25,817 nucleotides of DNA from Mnemiopsis leidyi (taxonomy: Eukaryota > Ctenophora > Tentaculata > Lobata > Bolinopsidae), in assembly GCA_000226015.1 (NCBI GenBank), contig JH154645.1, positions 235,069 to 260,885 of the forward strand. The letters run 5' to 3'. A program made the translations under genes and the position numbers. This document shows, one piece after another, positions 18,981 to 25,817 of this stretch (positions are counted from its first letter, which is position 1; each line of letters opens with the position of its first letter). The notes under the pieces were generated by a model. It searched no databases. It was not told the DNA's origin and saw only the letters and a program-made list of their open reading frames with translations.

Positions 18981-20170
18981 GGGCGAGGAAATGATGACTA
19001 GGGATAGCAGTGATTTAGGTTTTATCTAAGTCACCTAGATTTAGGCACAGCAAATCGAGCAAAGCGTTTGACCTCGACCAAGCCGAGACTGAGGACACCT
19101 CCAGTACGATGACAAAAATGACTTGAATGTTTTATAATTTGATAAATTTTATTTGAGAATTTTTTATTTGATTTCTTTTTTACGATTTCTTTTCAACGTT
19201 TTGCTGCATGGGATCAGAGAGTGGACTAAGTAGAAGGAGTGTATCGAAGTGCTGATCAGAAGACGAAAAGACTTAGTGGGGACAAAATCCAGGCGATTTA
19301 TCCCAAGGTAGTCGTCGATTGCCAGTTTGTAAATTTGTGGGCAATAATGTTGATGTTGAGACCCACTTCGAGCGAGTGTTAAGGATCTCTGACACCTCAC
19401 CAGAACTGAGAGATTATTTTGAGAGTTGAAATGCGAGATTGATAAATATTTCACATTGTATCCGATTAGTGTTGTTTGACACCTTTTCTGGTCCTCTCAA
19501 TATAAGAGAAAATGTTGTGACTATATTTTGACCTTATAGGTCTGTATTTTCGTAAAAATTTCATTGATATCGAACTGTAAAATCTGTGGAATCTGAGATG
19601 GCATGGTATTTTTTAGTCAGAACAGGTGATGACATGGCGCAGGTGAAGCATTAGAGACCCGAGCCCCACCCTACCAAGTTACCGCACTTATATTGCCTGC
19701 TTTCAGTCCTGTTCACTTAAACTTGCGGATATCACTTCCCAGTTAGTAAGCGTTTTTAAAACTATAAATATAGAAAAAATAATGACAAATATATATAAAT
19801 CCTCCAGTTATTCAAGATGTAAAATGTCGCAGTCCAACCCGTGCACAGTACAGCCGGCAATAGTGCCAAGATCGGGGCGGGCCCAAAACTCGGAGCCCGG
19901 TGCCATGACCCGCCCTCTCCTAGTAATGGAAACGTGCCTGTCTCTAGAGCTCGCCAACCATATCAAACTCTGGGCAGTAAGGCTGCCCGAAACTGCACTG
20001 TAATCCAGTCCTCGAGTGGACCCCGGGGCTAATTTAATCTTCGCAATCTTGGTAGCACGAACTTACACATCACCAACCGTCCACCACTTTAATGTGTGTC
20101 TCCAGTCAATGCGATCATCTAGGTCGATTTCTTATATTCTATCACATCCAGCAGACCTTATCGCTACTGT
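18981..20170. other. Intergenic region between convergent serpins
   Basis: Holds both 3' ends. A GATAAA (19141-19146), about 160 nt after the serpin A stop, is a weak candidate polyadenylation hexamer; no AATAAA is found for either gene. A GC-rich islet at about 19830-20035 (includes the 17-nt hairpin GGGCAGTAAGGCTGCCC near 19972) stands out from the AT-rich flanks but codes for nothing I recognise. Confidence 0.5.
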
Positions 20171-20734
20171 TCATTCGTCAGTGGGGTAAGCGTATCTACC
20201 CTGGAACAGGACTAACCCATCACACGAGTGGTAAATGTAGAACACGAAGGGAACGTCGAACTTCATTCGCTGGTCGAAAGACCGCTGGACGAAGAATCCA
20301 CCCGAGGCACTGGAAGCCACGGTCCCCTCCTCCGTCACTTCGATCACTGCCTTGTGGATGATGTTACTGATGTAGAGAGCATCTGCAAATTTGCTGTAGT
20401 CAGCTCGGGGCGAAAAGACGATACCAAGTCCGGTGTCCGGTGTGAAAATGTCACTGAGATCTCGGTCGTATTCCATCCGGAATTTCGGGAACGTAATGGC
20501 AGTCGGGGATTTCCGGAGACTCTCCCTAACAGTCAAAATGCCTTTGTCAGCCACGTAACTCTCGATGTCGGCCAGATCTCCGAAGTGAAGGCCGCTGTAG
20601 CGGATCGCCATCATGCTGAACTCAGCTGACTCGTAGGGCATCTCCACAATCTCCACTTCGACCGTCTGGAGAGCACCTTGAGGGATCTGGACCCAGGCAG
20701 ACGCAAAGTCTCCCTCCACCTCCATAAACTCTGT
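20171..20734 (-). CDS. Serpin B exon 4 (reactive-centre loop and C-terminus)
   Basis: Acceptor GTTTCAG followed by TEFMEVEGDF; 187 codons and stop. Includes VEIVEMPY, FPKFRMEY, HKAVIEVTEEGT, the reactive loop and VLFQGRYAYPTDE. No intron at the VIE/VTEEG junction, where serpin A has one. Confidence 0.92.
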   Translation of the reverse strand, partial: TEFMEVEGDFASAWVQIPQGALQTVEVEIVEMPYESAEFSMMAIRYSGLHFGDLADIESYVADKGILTVRESLRKSPTAITFPKFRMEYDRDLSDIFTPDTGLGIVFSPRADYSKFADALYISNIIHKAVIEVTEEGTVASSASGGFFVQRSFDQRMKFDVPFVFYIYHSCDGLVLFQGRYAYPTDE

Positions 20735-22101
20735 CTGAAACAGTCAACATTATAGGTTATACCTGACTGAATTTACTACAGTTAAGAAAATCTTATTACA
20801 TCATTCTCGATTCATTTTTCGAATGGCAACTCGATTAAAAAATGCGTAACCTATAATTGCTTAACCTAAATAAGCACATAAAAAAGAGTAAATTTTGTAC
20901 CAGTTGCTCAGTTACACGATCCACATAAAACACATCGTAGGAAGTTTTGGTTTTGTCGAACTGGTGTAGCCAATTGGATTTAAAAGCGATGGTATTGACG
21001 ATGATGAGTTTGGTCTCATTGTTGATGTCTCCAGGGGAGAACAGCTCCTTGATCAGACCATTACTCTTAGTCTCCACTATTCCATTTACCCGTTTGAGTG
21101 CTCTGTCGGGTTTATTTACAAAGTTACAATTGTAAAAGGAGGCTCGGTACAGTGCCTCCGCTTTTGTCCTGTAGTCCTGGGTTTTGGGACTTGCTTTGTA
21201 CTCATGGGAAATGAAAAAGTCGTTCGTGCTGTTCAGGGTTTCGGTCCCTGTTGAGTCGAATATTCTGTCAGACAAGCACTGGGAAGCAACGTGGATGTCC
21301 ATGGCTTGCGAAGAGAGGGCATGGCTTAGCTCCCTTTTCGTTTCGCCTGAAAATTGATGGACTGAGGTAAGCCGTGTGGACTTTAAGTAAAGATTTGGCG
21401 CTTGGATTTGCCAATTTTTCCAAATATTCTGATCAAGCCTGCAATCCAGAAAATGACATCTGGAACACTTTGATGGATCAATCAAGTAGCCAGTTCCGAC
21501 AATACCACATTCGGATTTAGGACGTAAATCAGGTATCACACCTCACACATTTTACTCAGTACCTGCTTACAAAGCAAAAGAATCTACAAATGCCTAAAAA
21601 TTATATCCATTAACAGTTAAGTTAAAACATTAGTTGACACATACCTTCAGAGGCCAGCAGCAGTAGCCTCAGTATGTTGCTGACACTATTTGGCGAAATA
21701 AACACATTCCTGTCGGACTTCCCCATTTCTTGCATTATTTTACTCGTCAACTTTTGCGTGCTCTTCGTCAAAATGCATTTATCCTCTTGAATCTGAAGAT
21801 TATTTTCAATATTAACAACATGGTTGATTTCTCAATCTTAAATAACGTAATACACTCCGATCTTGGAGTTTTTTTTTCAACCGAGGCATGGCGCGACTCT
21901 GATAAGTGAGAGGCCATCTCACATAAAAATAATATGGAAAACATAGAACTCAAATATTTCTCGAGATCGGAGTTCGGGAGGTGTGATGTAGCAAAAAACC
22001 TGGAACTTGGTGAAGGCGTTGCAGCAGGAGTCAGGGCAGGCCGCGGACAAACATCCCAAGTATGCCACCAACAGAAGAAAACATCTGGCGATTTCGTTCA
22101 T
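20171..22101 (-). CDS. Serpin B: secreted serpin with Arg-Ser reactive bond, four coding exons
   Basis: On the minus strand, joining 22101-22000, 21792-21645, 21346-20901 and 20734-20171 gives 419 residues plus stop, all junctions in phase (0, 1, 0). Residues 1-20 are a signal peptide; the mature protein begins near ACPDSCC. Landmarks: FISPNSV (65-71), SNGLIKEL, VNTIAFKSNW (200-209), VEIVEMPY, HKAVIEVTEEGT and MKFDVPFVFYI, which matches the serpin signature except for Val where K/R/H/Q/S is expected. The hinge G-T-V-A-S-S-A contains only small residues, consistent with an inhibitor. The loop has exactly the alpha-1-antitrypsin spacing and places Arg383 at P1 and Ser384 at P1', as in antithrombin-like inhibitors, so a trypsin-like serine protease (for example an immune or coagulation-type clip or plasma protease) is a likely target. 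Sequons at N122 and N193 fit secretion. Intron positions differ from serpin A. Confidence 0.9.
20258..20326 (-). other. Serpin B reactive-centre loop, P1 Arg383
   Basis: Gly369 (P15) to Phe391 (P8'). Sequence from P15 to P9 is G-T-V-A-S-S-A, and P2-P2' is Q-R-S-F. The CGG codon of P1 Arg is at 20284-20282. The spacing from P1' Ser to the D-V-P-F signature (P9'-P12') equals that in alpha-1-antitrypsin. Confidence 0.85.
20901..21346 (-). CDS. Serpin B exon 3
   Basis: Acceptor AATTTTCAG; the first two bases complete Gly84. Donor CAACTG|GTACAA, phase 0; 148 codons after the split one. Carries ETKRELSHAL, the helix D to F region, KSNGLIKEL and VNTIAFKSNWLHQF. It corresponds to three exons of serpin A. 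Confidence 0.9.
21645..21792 (-). CDS. Serpin B exon 2
   Basis: Acceptor ATCTTCAG, donor GAAG|GTATGT; 49 codons plus one base. Encodes IQEDKCILTKST (helix A region) and NVFISPNSVSNILRLLLLASE, the serpin shutter. It is too short to stand out as a long ORF but is required for a complete fold. Confidence 0.88.
22000..22101 (-). CDS. Serpin B exon 1 (signal peptide)
   Basis: 34 codons from ATG (22101) to donor TTCCAG|GTTTTT, phase 0. Reads MNEIARCFLLLVAYLGCLSA, then ACPDSCCNAFTKFQ. A hydrophobic core with Ala at the likely cleavage site is typical of a secretion signal. The donor is a weak match beyond GT. Confidence 0.82.
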
Positions 22102-24097
22102 TTCTTGTCAAAGGAAAATGTTATCAGTTTGGTTTAGCGATCAAATTCTTCAATCTTTAACTCGCTGGCTAAATACTTTCGAGCGTAAGGCAAGAGATTC
22201 TAACGTGTTGAATTATATCAGGCTATATTAGGCACAGGAATCAAAACTGGGAATTTAAGGATGCTATCTATATCTAGTTCATCGAATTGGACAAACTGAT
22301 CTACTCCTATACTTATAGGCCCTCTTAAAAGAACAAAACTTCAGTGGCGAAACCGCAATCCAAGCAAAGAAAATTATGTGACATTGACCGACAAGTCCAC
22401 TTAAATTGAGGATAATTTTCCACGCCCAATTGCAAATGTGGGCTGAGTAACCCTACCTTCTTTGGCAAGGCTTGTAAATGAAATTATCCATGGTATAATC
22501 TAATACCGCCAATGATGGAATCATGAAAAAATTAGGGTAGTTTTACGTAGGAGCACACCCCAGAAAGGATCATGTCCAGCCCCATAATTCGATCTTAACT
22601 AATACAGACTCAGTTTGTCAATATAACAAGGTTCACATCACTTCCCTAAGCAGGAATGTCAGTTAAATGACAGCACAAAATTAGATCTGGCGCGGAAATG
22701 CTTTACATTTTTCAAGAAATAGCTCGGGTATTTTTGATACTTTTCCACTGATCAGTGGGCTTGCTTGAAAGATGTTGACAAATTAAGGCAAAGCCTGAGT
22801 CAAGGCGATGAATCACGGACAGGTTGATTAGAGGTAATGTCAAAGTCGACAAATAACGGTTACAGGAACGGGAAATGTTAGTTAAGAAGAAATTCTGACT
22901 GGCAGCTAGAAGTACGGTATTTAAGGGTTTATTTAGTTCTTATCATGATACGTGTTGCCAAAAATAGATTTTGCAGCCTAGATGCTGCACACAGTAATCA
23001 AATTTCTCCTGAACTTGGAAAATCTGGCGTGGTAGATCGAATTGTCGCGATCACTTTAACAACTTAAGCATCACTAATCTTATGACAGGTTTAAGAGCGA
23101 GGGGTGGAGTCGCTGTCAACTCATTGCTTGTTTTGCGGATAATGAGATGCATTGGATGAGGAAAAGAAACATGCAGACGTCTAATATTTCTCGACACTTA
23201 TCGAGGCTGATGGAAATTTGATAACAGAGCCCCGTTTCAAAATTATCAAATTAAATCTGCAAGTCGAATAACACTAAGGGACTAAGTCAAGGACCAAATT
23301 TTGTGACAATTGAAACGTACAAGAGCTGTAAATGGCGGATAGATGTCGCCGTAAAATTTACAAAGGAGTGCTTAGAAATGACATCACTAATTGTCGCCTA
23401 CATCTTCGGCCCCACAGCCCCACAGATGATATCAATTTAGCTTCTCCTCCCTTAGGGTCCCATGGACATTGTCACACCACGATAACCAGTCCCTTGAGAG
23501 CGATCAGACGTGAAATCATCGTGAAAAAAATTGGGGACGCCATATCCTCCCCCACCCAACGAGTAGCCGAAGGTAGATTCGAGAGTCTGACCAAGTTAAA
23601 TCAGCATTACTTCATGTTCATTAATCGATGATTCTTGTCAGTTAAAGTGGGGTCATGTCCGTAACGGTAAACCGCTCCGGTTTCCTTGAATTTAAAACTA
23701 TACGTACAATTACAAATTGCGAATCTAAATATTTACAATTTGTGAATCTAGATAGTCCAAATTGTGAACCTATAGAGGCTTTATTCTGATTACAATCAAG
23801 TATAGATTCAACTATTTTAAAATTAATTAAATTATTAACTCTATAGAGTTCTTTAAAATCACAGAAAACCGTGACAAGGCAAGCGAAAGAATAAAACCTT
23901 AACCTGAAAGTCGCTAAATTCCACAGTCACTGTTTTGATTCATTCAGTTCAAAGTAAACATGTGACGAAATGTAATTTTGTATCAAAACAAAGACCGAGA
24001 GCAAATCGAGCAACCAAGGTGATGATGGGAACAATTTCAACGGACTTTGACCACAGTTCAGTGTGTCGAGCCATGGCCAGTCCGTGTTACCATCATT
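22102..24097. other. Non-coding stretch upstream of serpin B
   Basis: Should contain the serpin B promoter (minus strand), but no convincing TATA or initiator can be fixed. A 99-codon plus-strand frame with a true ATG (23332-23631) is basic and has no known motif. Near 23707-23772 a phrase like ACAAATTGCGAATCTA is repeated three times with changes. Confidence 0.45.
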
Positions 24098-24643
24098 CTA
24101 TTAGATTTACCTGTTACTACAAGCAGTCACATCGCGTCAGAAGTAAATTTGAAGGAGAACAAGCAGTCAACTACAAGCAGTCATATCGCGTCAGAAGATT
24201 TACCTGTCACTACAAGCAGTCATATCGCGTCAGAAGATTTACCTGTCACTACAAGCAGTCATATCGCGTCAGAAGATTTACCTGTCACTACAAGCAGTCA
24301 TATCGCGTCAGAAGATTTACCTGTCACTACAAGCAGTCATATCGCGTCAGAAGTAAATTTGAAGGAGAACAAGCAGTTCACTACAAGCAGTCATATCGCG
24401 TCAGAAGTAAATTTGAAGGAGAATAAGCAGTCAACTACAAGCAGTCATATCGCGTCAGAAGTAAATTTGAAGGAGAACAAGCAGTCAACTACAAGCAGTC
24501 ATATCGCGTCAGAAGTAAATTTGAAGGAGAACAAGCAGTCAACTACAAGCAGTCATATCGCGTCAGAACTCAATTTGAAGGAGATCAAGGAGTCAACACG
24601 AATTCACGTACACGTTACCCGAATATTAGTCGAGATCCAATAA
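24047..24643 (+). CDS. Possible repeat-protein exon (unproven)
   Basis: A 198-codon frame without an ATG, starting after stops near 24046 and ending TAA at 24641-24643. Ser/Thr-rich 13- and 18-residue repeats (SSHIASE...) make up residues 18-184. A CACAG at about 24051-24055 could serve as an acceptor for an internal exon. Low-complexity Ser/Thr repeats of this type occur in secreted or structural proteins, but a minisatellite with 3n units would look the same. The competing frame at 23935-24426 includes ATG codons and is Arg/Tyr-rich. Confidence 0.25.
   Translation: MTTVQCVEPWPVRVTIILLDLPVTTSSHIASEVNLKENKQSTTSSHIASEDLPVTTSSHIASEDLPVTTSSHIASEDLPVTTSSHIASEDLPVTTSSHIASEVNLKENKQFTTSSHIASEVNLKENKQSTTSSHIASEVNLKENKQSTTSSHIASEVNLKENKQSTTSSHIASELNLKEIKESTRIHVHVTRILVEIQ
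24098..24600 (+). repeat. Composite 39/54-bp minisatellite with two open frames
   Basis: Ten copies of a 25-bp core (ACAAGCAGTCATATCGCGTC plus AGAAG) alternate with one of two spacers. Four copies carry a 14-bp spacer (unit 39 bp) and six carry a 29-bp spacer (unit 54 bp). The four short units are consecutive. Both unit lengths are multiples of three, so two plus frames stay open: one reads SSHIASEDLPVTT or SSHIASEVNLKENKQSTT per unit, the other YKQSYRVRRFTCH-type units. The third frame is stopped by TAA in the long unit. Neither long frame begins with ATG at its 5' limit. Confidence 0.9.
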
Positions 24644-25285
24644 TCAGAGAGCAGACGCAGTGAAATGCGCCGGTGAGGATTACTGTCGATCCTATAAATG
24701 TTGTCCGCATGATCGATATATGGCTTCATCATTCGCAAAAAACCCAATAAAATATCCTGCAAATGCCTCGCACGATTATTTGAAATTTTTTCAGTTACCG
24801 GAATGACATTTAATGCCATAACACAGGAAACCAATTCCTTGTTAACTTTGGCAGGTCGCCGCTCGACACTAAAATACCACCAACGCCCAGAACTCATTAT
24901 TTCAACTATGCAACTCTGAAGGTGAAAATACTGTGATAGCCACTAAAGTTGAGAATATCACATACATACAGCACCTTTCTATCCAAATTTTCCAAGAAAA
25001 AAATCTAATTCAGGATGATGGAGAAAACATCATTCCCTACAGTTACACTAACATTTCACTCTCGTCAACAATCCGTGTAAGAAGATTGCCGAAAGATATT
25101 ATCATGTCGTTAGTTGAGGAATTGAGACAATGTAGAAAGAGGAAATAAAAGTTCGGACTGAGGGTAGAAACTTTCCCACCTGGTGTTATTTTGGGCAACA
25201 TCGGAGGAGGAGAGACAGGTTTGCAACAAGAACACAGCCTGACTATACTACCTGCCCGACATTGGTACTGTTGGAGGGGGCATAA
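24644..25285. other. Non-coding or unassigned stretch
   Basis: A minus frame (24604-24897) and a plus frame ending at 25148 (open from about 24870, no ATG, tail RVRRLPKDIIMSLVEELRQCRKRK) have no identifiable family. The latter has an amphipathic, highly basic end and could be an exon or a transposon relic. Confidence 0.4.
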
Positions 25286-25288
25286 ACC

Positions 25289-25410
25289 CGGGCGGTTAAA
25301 TTCAGGAGGGGGGCACGTGAACCAGGTCGGTAAAATTCAGGAGGGGGTCATGACCCCCCCCCCCAATTTGGGGAAGGGGTGGTCAAATATGACCTGCGAA
25401 GCAGGTCATT
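25289..25410. repeat. G/C-rich block with direct repeats and palindromes
   Basis: Two diverged copies (about 25292 and 25324) of GGCGGTTAAATTCAGGAGGG / GTCGGTAAAATTCAGGAGGG. The second runs into a perfect 16-bp palindrome, GGGGGTCATGACCCCC (25343-25358). Next comes a C run with CCCCAATTTGGGG, then a 9-bp-stem hairpin, ATGACCTGC-GAA-GCAGGTCAT (25389-25409). Possibly the end of an unrecognised mobile element. Confidence 0.7.
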
Positions 25411-25817
25411 GACCCCCCAGATTTGACTACTGTCTAAACATCTAAATTTTCTTTGCTGAAAACATAAATTCTAATCAGTATTGGACATACAATGCTTGTT
25501 TTATTAATATTTCTTATTCAATAGCTATAAGCTAACAACTTGAATCTTGACACTTATCACAATCGAACATGATACTTGCCATTGCCCATTGTACATTTGC
25601 TTATTATTCTCGATTGCAAAATTGAAAATTGATATCTATATCATTTAAATACCCTGATTTATCTAACAAATTTCTTTTAGAATATAGATCATGGCACAGA
25701 TAATGTCTGAACAGTGAGCATACCAGATAGTCACAGCTTCTGTATGGGCATTGGGCCTGCTTCAACACCTCAAGATGCCTCGATTTTCTGCTTTCTTATT
25801 GATAAAAAACGGTCTTT
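25411..25817. other. Non-coding end of window
   Basis: AT-rich sequence; no ORF, RNA gene or repeat that I can support. Confidence 0.6.

Noticed and set aside
20228-20629. 133-codon plus-strand frame opposite serpin B exon 4
   Set aside because: Antisense shadow of a strongly supported serpin exon.
20835-20900. Continuation of the serpin B exon 3 frame past the donor
   Set aside because: It loses serpin similarity after TEQL, and a GT donor at 20900-20899 joins in phase to TEFMEVEG.
24098-24600. CRISPR-like array
   Set aside because: The spacers are two repeated sequences, not unique ones, and the context is eukaryotic; this is a minisatellite.
1-25817. Operons, tRNA, rRNA, prophage or defence islands
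   Set aside because: Spliced genes, dispersed MITEs and sparse coding show nuclear animal DNA. I saw no tRNA or rRNA pattern and no bacterial gene organisation.

Overview
The window is nuclear DNA from an animal, most likely a non-vertebrate metazoan. It is AT-rich and mostly non-coding, with GT-AG introns. Other animal marks are a secreted serpin gene pair, a homeodomain gene, an internal (CCCTAA)n array (complement of the TTAGGG telomere repeat common in animals), several small inverted-repeat transposons and many micro/minisatellites. A run of 10 N marks a scaffold join. I cannot place the species.

Layout. 1-204 is a (TCC)n microsatellite. 1105-1631 holds a cluster of unrelated short tandem duplications. 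3148-3778 is a fold-back transposon of the TA-target type. 5669-6520 is an apparently single-exon homeobox gene: a Ser/Pro-rich N-terminus, nine in-frame octapeptide repeats, then a complete but divergent homeodomain. 8100-8351 is the decayed 3' tail of a LINE-like retrotransposon ORF. 8826-9017 is a small inverted-repeat element built around a telomere-repeat array. 10016-10130 is a near-perfect hairpin. 10131-14680 has no gene I can support.

The main coding content is a convergent (tail-to-tail) pair of secreted serpins. Serpin A (+, 14693-18980, six coding exons, 420 aa) and serpin B (-, 20171-22101, four coding exons, 419 aa) both assemble into full-length reading frames from GT-AG splice sites with matching phases. 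Both have a signal peptide, the shutter, breach and C-terminal serpin motifs, and a small-residue hinge expected of inhibitory serpins. Their reactive-centre loops differ: serpin B offers a clear Arg-Ser P1-P1' bond for trypsin-like proteases, while the P1 of serpin A is ambiguous (Arg, Ala or Tyr). They share a domain plan, but I find no shared intron position within the serpin fold. They most likely act outside the cell on different proteases.

The last 3.7 kb contains a composite 39/54-bp minisatellite in which two forward reading frames stay open (24098-24600), and a G/C-rich palindromic block near 25300-25410. I found no CRISPR, operon, tRNA or rRNA. No clearly new multi-gene system is visible; the most distinctive items are the homeobox gene with octapeptide repeats, the serpin pair, the telomere-repeat element and the 3n-period minisatellite.
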